Shown: positions 17,554 through 25,603 of the stretch, piece by piece | Layout: every line of letters starts with the position of its first letter | Numbering within the stretch: position 1 is the first letter of the stretch | Source of the DNA: Chloroflexota bacterium | Lineage (GTDB): Bacteria; Chloroflexota; UBA4733 | DNA length: 64,000 nucleotides | Reading direction: 5' to 3' | NCBI GenBank assembly: GCA_025449435.1 | Contig: JANWJO010000015.1 | Span: 1 to 64,000 of the forward strand | Program-made: the position numbers and the translations under genes | The notes under the pieces: generated by a model | Seen by the model: only the letters and a program-made list of their open reading frames with translations | Told to the model about the DNA's origin: nothing | The model's database searches: none

Positions 17554-18585
17554 CTACGGTACGAGCGACGGTTGCTCTACGCGAGCGCTGACCGCTCCGC
17601 TTGCCATCCCTAACTTGACCGAGACTTGATTCTCGATCCATGCGTAGGTCCTGCGCATACCTTCCTCCAGCGAAATCTGGGGTTCCCAGCCTAGCACCTG
17701 TCGCAGACGCGAGTTATCCGAGTTACGTCCGCGCACACCTTGGGGACCGTCGATGTGCTTAAGCTCAATAGGCACGCCGGCGATACTGGCCGTCATGGTG
17801 GCAAGTTCGTTGATACTGATGAGGCGGTCCTGGCCAAGGTTGAGTGGCTCGTGGTATCCGGAGTTCATGAGGCGGTAAATACCCTCGACACAATCGTCGA
17901 TGTAGCAGAACGAGCGCGTTTGCTCTCCATCGCCCCAGACCTCTACAACGTTCTGGCCGGTGAGCTTAGCCGTCGCTACCTTCCGGCACATGGCAGCCGG
18001 GGCCTTTTCGCGACCACCGTCCCATGTGCCCAGCGGACCAAAGATATTGTGGAAGCGCACGACGCGGATATCCAGGCCAAAATCCTCGTGGTAGTGCTGG
18101 CATAGCCGCTCAGTCAGCAGTTTCTCCCAGCCATACGCATCTTGTGGTTGGGCTGGGTAGGCATCTTCCTCGCGCAATGGCACCACGTGTTCATCAGTCT
18201 GCCGGTACTCCGGGTACACGCAAGCTGACGACGTGTAGAGGTAGCGCTTCACCCCGTTTTGGTGCGCCGCCTCGATCGTATGTATGTTGATCAGGGTGTT
18301 GTTGTGCAAGATCTTGCTGTGGTTGGCGGAAATGAACCCCATGCCGCCCATGTCCGCGGCCAGCGCGTACACGTCGTCCACACCCTCGGTCGCCGCCAGG
18401 CAGTTTTCCCACCGTCGCAGATCGAGCACCCGAAACTCGTCGGCGGCTGATGTCGCAAACTCCGGCATTTTCCAGTCGACGCCGCGCACCCAGTGACCCT
18501 GGTTCTTGAGGTAGCGGATGAGATGCCCACCGATGAAGCCGCCAGCCCCGGTAACCAGTACCCTCGACATAGTGTGATCGCCCAC
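17554..18585 (-). CDS. GDP-mannose 3,5-epimerase-like enzyme
   Basis: 343 aa from GTG 18585, chosen for GGAGG 5 bases upstream; ATG 18570 is an alternative. Extended SDR with Rossmann motif TGAGGFIGG. The segments ADMGGMGFI, YTSSACVYPE, PQDAYGWEK and GGREKAPAAMCRK closely follow plant GDP-D-mannose 3,5-epimerase. By that alignment Cys122, Tyr151 and Lys155 are the catalytic acid/base and SDR residues. GME (EC 5.1.3.18) inverts C3 and C5 of GDP-mannose to give GDP-L-galactose and GDP-L-gulose. It heads an operon with two glycosyltransferase-type genes, so L-galactose or L-gulose is probably put into a surface polysaccharide rather than into vitamin C. Confidence 0.85.
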   Translation of the reverse strand: MGDHTMSRVLVTGAGGFIGGHLIRYLKNQGHWVRGVDWKMPEFATSAADEFRVLDLRRWENCLAATEGVDDVYALAADMGGMGFISANHSKILHNNTLINIHTIEAAHQNGVKRYLYTSSACVYPEYRQTDEHVVPLREEDAYPAQPQDAYGWEKLLTERLCQHYHEDFGLDIRVVRFHNIFGPLGTWDGGREKAPAAMCRKVATAKLTGQNVVEVWGDGEQTRSFCYIDDCVEGIYRLMNSGYHEPLNLGQDRLISINELATMTASIAGVPIELKHIDGPQGVRGRNSDNSRLRQVLGWEPQISLEEGMRRTYAWIENQVSVKLGMASGAVSARVEQPSLVP

Positions 18586-18961
18586 GTGAACCTCCGCATG
18601 CCAAGTTACCATTGCCAAGGCGGGAACGGCGCCCCCGAGCCCAGCATTCTAACTGCAGAGCCGTTCCAAGGCTTGCGAGTGCTCCGGACGCCCGAACGAT
18701 TCAACGCCCCATTGGTAGTCCGGATGCCACACGGCACCTGAATGCCGTCGTAACCCACTAAGCTTACGGAGGGTATGACCTAGGTCACGTCCCTACGTGG
18801 CGGCGACCGTCGGGCTACTCCCGAAGGAGTGGCTCGATTATTTCGTCAGCCCTCGCTTGCACAACGACCGGCAGCCGTGCTGTTTGCGCCGGGCATTCCG
18901 GCGTGTACACTTCTCCGTCAACGTGCTTCGCAGGTGGCGAACAGGCGAGAGGACGAGTGTT
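18586..18961. other. 376-bp divergent intergenic region
   Basis: Lies between the epimerase operon (minus) and the ThuA-like gene (plus). It holds a perfect 12-bp palindrome at 18776-18787. I found no tRNA, no small gene with a ribosome site and no clear -35/-10 pair. The frame of the ThuA-like gene stays open back to 18797, but that stretch has no family similarity. Confidence 0.5.
18776..18787. promoter_or_regulatory. Perfect 12-bp palindrome TGACCTAGGTCA
   Basis: A perfect dyad in the divergent region upstream of the ThuA-like gene and the epimerase operon. The arms (TGACCT/AGGTCA) look like a dimeric-repressor site. Candidate operator only; no cognate regulator is in the window. Confidence 0.4.
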
Positions 18962-19630
18962 GTGTCGGGAGCGCCGGTTCGCGTGCTGTGCTGGTCGGAG
19001 CGAACGGAAAGTACCGTCGTGTATCCCCGGGGAATTGACGGTTCGGTTGCCAGTACACTTGCGAGCGCGGGTATGAACGTCAGGGTCGCCAACCTCAATG
19101 AGCCTGGTCAAGGCCTGCCTGAAGCAGCGCTTTCCAGCGTCGATGTGCTGGTGTGGTTCAGCCATATCAAACACAGGGCAATTAGCGATGATGTCACGCA
19201 GCGTGTCGCCAGGCACGTGCGCGAGCGGGGCATGGGTTTTGTGCCGCTACATTCTGCCCACAGTGCTCCGCCACTTGTGGCTCTACTTGGTACCTCTTGC
19301 ATCATCAGTGGGTGGCGGGAAGACGACCAACCAGCGAATCTGCACGTCGTCGAGCCCGAGCACCCAATCACTCGCGGTCTGCCGCCCTGGATCGTGATTC
19401 CGCAAGACGAGATGTACAGCGAGCGGTTCGATGTGCCAGCTCCAGATGAGTTGGTGTTCCTGTCCACCTATAGCCAGGGTGAGGTGTTTCGCTCGGGCTG
19501 CTGCTGGACGCGCGGCAAAGGCCGGATCTTTTACTTTCAGCCCGGCCACGAATCTCTACCTATCTTTGAGCGACCGGAAATACAGCGCATCTTGGTCAAC
19601 GCCACGCGGTGGGCAGCCCGCCAAGAATAG
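18962..19630 (+). CDS. ThuA-like domain protein
   Basis: 222 aa from GTG 18962, with GAGAGGA upstream; the frame is open to 18797 but that part is not conserved. ThuA-like proteins have a class I glutamine-amidotransferase-like fold and occur in trehalose and other sugar utilisation clusters without a settled reaction. Supporting segments are VLVWFSHIKH, GFVPLHSAH, EHPITRGLP and GRIFYFQPGHE. No signal peptide. It opens the carbohydrate block and precedes the RraA-like gene by 52 bp. Confidence 0.75.
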   Translation: MSGAPVRVLCWSERTESTVVYPRGIDGSVASTLASAGMNVRVANLNEPGQGLPEAALSSVDVLVWFSHIKHRAISDDVTQRVARHVRERGMGFVPLHSAHSAPPLVALLGTSCIISGWREDDQPANLHVVEPEHPITRGLPPWIVIPQDEMYSERFDVPAPDELVFLSTYSQGEVFRSGCCWTRGKGRIFYFQPGHESLPIFERPEIQRILVNATRWAARQE

Positions 19631-19682
19631 ATCGCCAGCGACGTGAGCAAAGGATTGCCCGCTATAACAAGGAGAGAACGGT

Positions 19683-20375
19683 ATGAGTAGTTCCCAAGCC
19701 GTACTTACCGATAAATTAATCGCCGCGTTGGCGGCCATTGACAGCCCCACCCTGGCGAACGCGCTGGAACTGTCCAAACGCTATCCGCGTATTGGACATT
19801 ACGTGGGATACGACATCAAAACCTGGTATCCCGACCTTCCTAGTTCCATTGGCTTCGCCGTGACCTGCCGCGGTGATAGCACCACCGAGGGGAGGACGAA
19901 GGAGCGCGGCCTCCAAACGTTGTGGGAAGTGCTGGCTCGCGCACCCAAACCCGCCATCGTCGTCATTCAAGACGATGGGCGTGACCGGCTCCACTCCTGC
20001 CACTGTGGTGAGGTGATGGGCACTACCATGAAGCGGTTGGGTGCTGTAGCGCTGCTCACCGATGGCGGCGTGCGCGACATTCATGAAGTACGTGCCTTGG
20101 GCGGCTTTCAGTTCTTCGCTCCCGGCCTGGTGGTCGCGCACGGTAATCCACTCATCTATGACATTGGCGTGGACGTAGAGATCAGCGGTGTTAAGATCAA
20201 GCAAGGTGACTTACTTCACGGCGATGCCAATGGCCTCCTGCGCATCCCGGTGGAGGCGGCCGCCGAGTTACCCGCTGCCGTCAAGCTGATCCGCGACCGC
20301 GAGTCGGCGACCCTTCAGCGCGTCAAGAGCGCGGATTTCTCCCCGTTTGCGGCCCCTGGAGGCACCGACCACTAG
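19683..20375 (+). CDS. RraA-like family protein
   Basis: 230 aa from ATG 19683, with AAGGAGA 8 bases upstream. The fold is that of RraA / HMG aldolase proteins, which include aldolases and oxaloacetate decarboxylases as well as RNase E regulators. Visible family signature: GEVMGTTMKRLGAVALLTDGG in outline, ending DGGVRD, whose Arg and Asp bind substrate and metal. GDLLHGDANG follows. The context (ThuA-like, tartrate-type dehydrogenase, enolase-superfamily dehydratase) favours a metabolic keto-acid aldolase or decarboxylase over RNA regulation. No membrane segments. Confidence 0.8.
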   Translation: MSSSQAVLTDKLIAALAAIDSPTLANALELSKRYPRIGHYVGYDIKTWYPDLPSSIGFAVTCRGDSTTEGRTKERGLQTLWEVLARAPKPAIVVIQDDGRDRLHSCHCGEVMGTTMKRLGAVALLTDGGVRDIHEVRALGGFQFFAPGLVVAHGNPLIYDIGVDVEISGVKIKQGDLLHGDANGLLRIPVEAAAELPAAVKLIRDRESATLQRVKSADFSPFAAPGGTDH

Positions 20376-20516
20376 CGCGTCGCCAGCTTGCAACGGGGGC
20401 ACTGCTGGATACCCTCACGCGTCCCCGGCTCGTTAACACTGCTGGGTAACAACTGCGCGGTACGCTGATGACAACACTACAGTTGACCAAAAATCCACTC
20501 GACAGGAGTGAACCCA

Positions 20517-21221
20517 ATGGCACTGAGTCCAGCTCCCAATCCCTCCGGATACCCATCTCGCGTGCGACCAGCACCACCGCTCACGCGGGTGGGACGCCGT
20601 GTGATTATCGGCATGGCGGCCTTGGGGGCCGCCGGCCTGTTACTCGGTCGCAACCTCAATCCTCTCAACTGGTTGGCGGGATTGGGCGCATCGGTCGGTG
20701 CCTCTACCGAGCTTGGTTTCCGCATTTACACGGTGAACGGCATCCCAGCCTTCGACCCGGTGAACTGGCGTCTGGCTGTGGATGGGCTCGTGGCCGCCCC
20801 AATGCAACTCACCTTCGATGACCTGCAGAAACTCCCCGTCACATCACAGCAGGGGCTGTTCCACTGTGTCACGGGCTGGGTGGTTCCCAATCTCACCTGG
20901 ACCGGCGTGTTGCTGACCGATCTGATGAAGCAGGTGCAACCCATGCCCACGGCCACTCACATCACGCTGTATTCCAGCGATGGGCAGTACACCGACTCCA
21001 TTTCTGTCGCCCAAGCGTCCAAGCCTGACGTCATGCTGGCCTGGAACATGAACGGCGCTCCCTTGCCTGCCGAACAAGGCAAGCCCATCAGGCTCATCAT
21101 TCCCGAGATGTACGGCTACAAGAACATCAAGTGGGTCAATCGCATCGAATTCACCACCCAGAGTGTGGCGGGCTATTGGGAAGTACGCGGCTATCCAATC
21201 GACGCCTACATCAAGCAATGA
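20517..21221 (+). CDS. Sulfite oxidase-type molybdopterin oxidoreductase, membrane anchored
   Basis: 234 aa from ATG 20517, with AGGAG 8 bases upstream; GTG 20508 overlaps that site. One N-terminal hydrophobic segment (about 25-45, IIGMAALGAAGLLLG) suggests an exported, anchored enzyme. The molybdopterin domain shows FHCVTGW, whose Cys should be the molybdenum ligand, then GVLLTDLM, DVMLAWNMNG, and EMYGYKNIKWVNRIEF near the end, as in YedY/MsrP-like proteins. It overlaps by ATGA with a cytochrome b gene, so electrons probably pass between the two. Substrate unknown: sulfoxide reduction or sulfite oxidation are options. Confidence 0.85.
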   Translation: MALSPAPNPSGYPSRVRPAPPLTRVGRRVIIGMAALGAAGLLLGRNLNPLNWLAGLGASVGASTELGFRIYTVNGIPAFDPVNWRLAVDGLVAAPMQLTFDDLQKLPVTSQQGLFHCVTGWVVPNLTWTGVLLTDLMKQVQPMPTATHITLYSSDGQYTDSISVAQASKPDVMLAWNMNGAPLPAEQGKPIRLIIPEMYGYKNIKWVNRIEFTTQSVAGYWEVRGYPIDAYIKQ

Positions 21222-21844
21222 GCAAGCCGGACCTCGTCGAACGCTTTAGCGGTACGGAACGAGCGGTCCACTGGAGTTTTGCAGCGTGCTTTCTCATCTT
21301 GCTGGCCAGTGGTCTCACCATGTATGTACCCGCGCTGAGTGTGCTGATTCCATCTCGCTTCATCGTGCGCCAAATTCACCTGGCCGCCGCGTTTTGTATC
21401 GTAGTCGTCCCTTCACTGATCGCACTGCGCGGGGAGCACAAGGCGCTGAAGGCGGATGCCAAGCTGATCGACGAGTGGGACCTTGATGACAAAGCCTGGT
21501 TTTCCGACACCATCTACCGCTACCCCACCGCGCCAGGCAAATTTAACGCCGGACAGAAGCTCAATGCGCTGTTCACCGTGGGCAGTCTCATCCTATTTCT
21601 GGCTAGCGGCATCATCATGACCATGAATATCTTCACCAGGATCCTCCCCTCCTGGTTGGTAGAGAACGCCAGCCTGATGCACGACATGCTCACCTGGCTG
21701 GTGCTGTTTGCCTGGCTGGGCCACGTGTATCTGGCGGCTATCCACCCAACCACCCGAGAATCCATGCGCGGCATGCTAACCGGACTGGTCCGGCGCGATT
21801 GGGCGCACCATCACCACCCACGGTGGAATCCGCCGGCTCAATAG
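21218..21844 (+). CDS. Di-heme cytochrome b (FdnI / b561-like) membrane subunit
   Basis: 208 aa from ATG 21218, which overlaps the molybdoenzyme stop; the frame extends upstream only through that gene. Four hydrophobic helices are visible. Candidate heme histidines lie in ERAVHWS, RQIHLA, LMHDML and LGHVYL, the pattern of formate dehydrogenase gamma / cytochrome b561 subunits. It likely links the quinone pool to the molybdoenzyme encoded just upstream. The His-rich C terminus (AHHHHPRW) is a curiosity. Confidence 0.86.
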   Translation: MSKPDLVERFSGTERAVHWSFAACFLILLASGLTMYVPALSVLIPSRFIVRQIHLAAAFCIVVVPSLIALRGEHKALKADAKLIDEWDLDDKAWFSDTIYRYPTAPGKFNAGQKLNALFTVGSLILFLASGIIMTMNIFTRILPSWLVENASLMHDMLTWLVLFAWLGHVYLAAIHPTTRESMRGMLTGLVRRDWAHHHHPRWNPPAQ

Positions 21845-21911
21845 GCGCTGGCCGGATGCGCCGCGGTTGCTACAGCGCTACAATCGCCTGCCAGAGCAGA
21901 AGGAGGCAGGC

Positions 21912-23033
21912 GTGAAGCATTTTCCTATCGCGGTGATCGCCGGTGACGGCATCGGTAAGGACGTGATCGCCGAGGGTATCCGGACACTCGATGCCCTCAG
22001 TGAGGTGACGTCGAGCTTTCGTTTCGAATACGAACACTTCCCCTGGGGCTGCGAATACTATCTACAACACGGGAGCATGATGGCCGGCGATGGCCTCAAG
22101 CAACTGGAGCGCTTTCCCGCCATTTACTTTGGCGCATGTGGCTTTCCGGCCCTGGTGTCCGATCATATCGCCTTGTGGGGGCTCATTCTGCCCATTCGCA
22201 AGTACTTCGAGCAGTACGTCAACCTGCGGCCGATCCGGTTGTTACCGGGCTTGCGGGGCCGGCTGCTCGATAAAGGACCCGATGACATCAACTTCGTGTG
22301 CGTACGTGAAAACACCGAAGGTGAGTACGCTGGTGTCGGCGGCAGGGTTCACGTTGGCCACCCCGAAGAGGTGGCCATCCAGACTATTGTGTTCACCCGG
22401 CACGCCGTCGAACGCATCATGCGCTTTTCGTTCGACTATGCCGTGCGGACGGGGCGCAAGCAGGTAACGAGCGTCACCAAGTCTAACGCTATGCAATACA
22501 ACATGGTGTTTTGGGACGAAGTGTTCGAGCATGTCGCGCACGACTACCCCAATATTCGCACGACGCACTATCACGTCGATGCGATCGCTGCACGGTTCAT
22601 CACCAACCCGGAGTCGCTCGATGTCGTCGTCGCCTCCAACTTGTTCGCTGACATCCTTACCGACCTCGGTGGGGCGATACAAGGATCACTCGGCATGCCA
22701 CCCAGTGCCAACATCGACCCCTCCCGCAAACATCCGTCGATGTTCGAACCGGTCCATGGCTCTGCCCCTGACATCGCTGGCAAGGGCATTGCCAACCCCA
22801 TCGCCTCGATATGGGCCGCGCAGATGATGCTTGAACATCTGGGTTTGACTGATGAGGCGGCGTTGCTCATGCATTCGATCGAAGCCACGACGAGCGCGGG
22901 CTCTGTCCTCACACCTGATCTCGGCGGCACTGCGACCACCGCCGAGGTGGCTTCAGCTATCCGGCGACACCTCACGGAGGCTACAACTGGTCCGGCTAGG
23001 CGCACAGCAGGTCGCCGGGCTGCGCGAGGTTGA
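21912..23033 (+). CDS. Tartrate/malate-type decarboxylating dehydrogenase (isopropylmalate dehydrogenase family)
   Basis: 373 aa from GTG 21912, with AGGAGG 5 bases upstream. It belongs to the NAD-dependent beta-decarboxylating dehydrogenases: IAGDGIGKDV, RENTEGEYAG, VTKSNAMQYN, and SNLFADILTDLG with metal-binding Asp residues, then EPVHGSAPDIAGKG. The order and wording fit tartrate dehydrogenase / D-malate dehydrogenase better than LeuB, and leuC and leuD are absent. It would oxidise a 2-hydroxy dicarboxylate in the cytoplasm. It sits 6 bp ahead of the enolase-superfamily dehydratase, so both probably act on the same sugar-acid route. Confidence 0.82.
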   Translation: MKHFPIAVIAGDGIGKDVIAEGIRTLDALSEVTSSFRFEYEHFPWGCEYYLQHGSMMAGDGLKQLERFPAIYFGACGFPALVSDHIALWGLILPIRKYFEQYVNLRPIRLLPGLRGRLLDKGPDDINFVCVRENTEGEYAGVGGRVHVGHPEEVAIQTIVFTRHAVERIMRFSFDYAVRTGRKQVTSVTKSNAMQYNMVFWDEVFEHVAHDYPNIRTTHYHVDAIAARFITNPESLDVVVASNLFADILTDLGGAIQGSLGMPPSANIDPSRKHPSMFEPVHGSAPDIAGKGIANPIASIWAAQMMLEHLGLTDEAALLMHSIEATTSAGSVLTPDLGGTATTAEVASAIRRHLTEATTGPARRTAGRRAARG

Positions 23034-23039
23034 TGGACC

Positions 23040-24182
23040 ATGAGGATCGAACGCATCTCGACGCATTTAGTCAACACCGGCGGGCGCAACCTCGTGTTCG
23101 TCCACGTTGAAACGGATGACGGCATCGATGGCATTGGCGAGGCGTATAGCGCTGGACCCGACGATGCCACCGAGCGCGTGATCGCCGACTTCGCCACCTG
23201 GCTGGTTGGGCCGGATCCACGGCGCATCGAGCACTTGTGGGCACTGATGTACAACGGCACTCGCTTCCCTGGTGGCGTGGTAGTCAACGCTGCCATCAGT
23301 GGCATCGAGCATGCACTGTGGGACATCAAAGGCAAAGCGTTAGGTGTGCCGGTCTACGAGTTGCTCGGTGGGCCGTGCCGCGATCGTGTGCGTGTGTACC
23401 AGAACCCAGGAGGCCGCACGCCAGAGGAAATGGCCGAGCGCTCGCTGGCCCTGATCGAGAAGTACGGCTACACGGCGCTGAAGGTTGGGCCAAATCCGCC
23501 CAACTACCAAGCGTTGCCTTGGTCACAGGTGGTCACGGCGGCAGTACAGCGGGTGGAAGCCGTTCGGCGCGCCGTCGGTCCTGTTATTGACGTCGCGGTC
23601 GATCCACACGCTACGATCTTCGAACCGGTGCGCGCCTTGGAGATGGCGAACGCGCTCGCGCCCTTGCGACCCATGTTCTTTGAGGAGCCGTTACGCCCTG
23701 AAAACATCGACGCCCTAACAAAACTCAAGGAACGCTTGCCTATTCCGCTCGCCACTGGCGAGATGCTGTACACCAAGTGGCAGTTCCGCGATCTGTTGTT
23801 TCGCAACGGTGCGGACATTATTCAGCCGGACATCTGTTGCGCCGGCGGCCTGATGGAGTGCAAAAAGATCGCCGCCCTCGCCGAGTCATGTTACGTGAGC
23901 GTGGCGCCGCACAACCCGATGGGACCGGTGGCCACGGCGGTAAATGTACATCTGGCGGCGGCGATCCCCAATTTTCTCATCCTGGAATATCATCCCGATG
24001 ACGAGTCGCCGCGCAAGGATATTGTCAAGGAGCCGATCAAACTCACGGCGGGGTATTTGGAGTTGCCCACCAAGCCAGGCTTGGGCATTGAGCTCAACTT
24101 CGACGCACTGGAGCGCTTCCCGTTCCGCCGCTGGCATCGAGCCTTCCCCCTGCGGGAAGATGGCTCAATGGCCTTTGTGTAA
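23040..24182 (+). CDS. Enolase-superfamily sugar acid dehydratase, galactonate dehydratase-like
   Basis: 380 aa from ATG 23040. A mandelate racemase/muconate lactonising enzyme fold: N capping domain to about 115, then a barrel. Predicted Mg ligands are Asp188, Glu215 and Glu241; His190 and His291 fit the acid/base pair of D-galactonate dehydratase (DgoD) in spacing. Such enzymes dehydrate hexonates to 2-keto-3-deoxy acids. The LacD-like aldolase near 25.6 kb and the dehydrogenase just upstream make a sugar-acid pathway plausible. Specificity within the family is not readable by eye. Confidence 0.85.
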   Translation: MRIERISTHLVNTGGRNLVFVHVETDDGIDGIGEAYSAGPDDATERVIADFATWLVGPDPRRIEHLWALMYNGTRFPGGVVVNAAISGIEHALWDIKGKALGVPVYELLGGPCRDRVRVYQNPGGRTPEEMAERSLALIEKYGYTALKVGPNPPNYQALPWSQVVTAAVQRVEAVRRAVGPVIDVAVDPHATIFEPVRALEMANALAPLRPMFFEEPLRPENIDALTKLKERLPIPLATGEMLYTKWQFRDLLFRNGADIIQPDICCAGGLMECKKIAALAESCYVSVAPHNPMGPVATAVNVHLAAAIPNFLILEYHPDDESPRKDIVKEPIKLTAGYLELPTKPGLGIELNFDALERFPFRRWHRAFPLREDGSMAFV

Positions 24183-24186
24183 ATAC

Positions 24187-24206
24187 CGGACGCTACTCTA
24201 AGCGTC
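24187..24206. terminator. Hairpin between convergent genes
   Basis: GACGCT and AGCGTC pair around a 6-base loop just after the dehydratase stop (24182), overlapping the last codons of the minus-strand MFS gene. There is no T run, so termination is only suggested. Confidence 0.3.
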
Positions 24207-25491
24207 GTACGGTTGGTCGCAGCGCGACAACGCCCAGGGCGAACAGGGCGGTGATGCTGCCGCCCAATGCTAGCACCAGCGTCGGTCCAAACTGCTGCGC
24301 CAACGCGCCCGCTACTAGGTTTCCGAAGGGCATCACGCCAAACGTCGTCAACGTGAGCACGCTCAAAATGCGACCGCGCAGCGCATCCGGTGCCAGCGTT
24401 TGCAAGAAGGTCTGGTTGATCGAATTGAATATCTGGCTGCCAAGGCCGGTGACCATAAGCAATACCACGCTCAGCACGAGGTTATGGCTCAATGCGAACA
24501 GCACGAGGCCGCTACCGAATAGCACCAGCGCGACCAATTGCAGCAAGCCCCGCCGCCGGAATCCGGTCAACGAGGCAACCCCTAGGGCCCCGAGGAGCGC
24601 GCCCGCGCCTGAGCCACTAAATAAGAAACCTAGCCCTTGAGCGTCGGTGTGCAGTAAGTCCTGTGCAAACACTGGCAGCAAAGTTTGGTAGGACATTGCG
24701 AAAAACGCTGGGACGGCAGCGGCCAGCACCAGGATGCCCAAGATGTCGTGCCGGAAAACATACTGTACGCCGGTCGTGGCGCTCTTGAGGAAGGGTTCGC
24801 GGTGCGTCTGCGGCCGCCATGGAGGCAGCTTGAGCATGAGTAGTGAGGCGATCACGGCCAGAAAGCTGAGCCCGTTGGCGAAGAACGCCCAGCCAGCGCC
24901 CACCTGCGCCACGACGAGCCCGGCCAGCGCCGGCCCGAACAACCGGCTCGATTGAAACTGGGCCGAGTTGATGCCAATCGCATTCTGCAAGTCCTCGCGC
25001 GGCACCAAGTCCGACACGATCCCCTGACGCACCGGCGTGTTCAAGGCGGTCACCAGTCCAGCCAAAAAGGCGATCACCATGATGTGCCACACCTGGACAA
25101 CGTGGAGGAGCGTCAAGGCCGCTAACAAGAAGGCCAGCACCATCGACCCAGTTTGCGTTACGATCATCAGCCGGCGCCGCTCCACCTGGTCAGCTAGCAC
25201 GCCGCCTACCAGCGATAGGAACACAGCAGGGATGGCCTGGATAAAACTCACCACCCCTAACAGCAACGCCGAGCCGGTGAGTTGGTACACGAGCCAGCTC
25301 TGCGCCACCATTTGCATCCAGGTGCCAATGTTGGAAACGAACGCGCCGGACCAGTACAGGCGAAAGTTGGGGTGTTTGCGCAACGCCGCAAAGGTATCCA
25401 CGCGCTGGCGTGAAGCGGGCTTGGCGGGTAAGGGCTCGGCAACTGTGCGAGACGCTACCTGGCTTGCCTCCGGCCCGCCTGAGTTATCCAT
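24193..25491 (-). CDS. MFS transporter, EntS/MFS_3-type exporter
   Basis: 432 aa from ATG 25491. About 12 hydrophobic segments follow a 35-residue cytoplasmic N terminus. FRLYWSGAFVSNIGTWMQ and the loop after TM2 (GVLADQVERRRL) are typical of the MFS_3 group that includes enterobactin exporter EntS and many bacterial drug or metabolite exporters. The second half repeats the pattern (FLFSGSGAGALLGALG). The end is convergent with the dehydratase gene. Cargo unknown. Confidence 0.85.
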   Translation of the reverse strand: MDNSGGPEASQVASRTVAEPLPAKPASRQRVDTFAALRKHPNFRLYWSGAFVSNIGTWMQMVAQSWLVYQLTGSALLLGVVSFIQAIPAVFLSLVGGVLADQVERRRLMIVTQTGSMVLAFLLAALTLLHVVQVWHIMVIAFLAGLVTALNTPVRQGIVSDLVPREDLQNAIGINSAQFQSSRLFGPALAGLVVAQVGAGWAFFANGLSFLAVIASLLMLKLPPWRPQTHREPFLKSATTGVQYVFRHDILGILVLAAAVPAFFAMSYQTLLPVFAQDLLHTDAQGLGFLFSGSGAGALLGALGVASLTGFRRRGLLQLVALVLFGSGLVLFALSHNLVLSVVLLMVTGLGSQIFNSINQTFLQTLAPDALRGRILSVLTLTTFGVMPFGNLVAGALAQQFGPTLVLALGGSITALFALGVVALRPTVRRLE

Positions 25492-25603
25492 GGATTACCG
25501 TTCTCTCAGCGGCAGCATAGCACCCAGCCCGGCTGGTGCAATTAGTGAGCAGTCTCCCCTGAATGATGCGGTATCATCTGGCCGGAACAAAGGGGGCGTT
25601 GGA

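Noticed and set aside
18586..18961. Possible tRNA in the gene-free stretch
   Set aside because: No T-loop GTTCGA-like sequence with matching arms or acceptor stem could be drawn on either strand.
25037..25603. Long plus-strand frame giving a 527-aa aldolase
   Set aside because: The first 189 codons run antisense to the MFS gene; family length and a ribosome site place the start at 25604.
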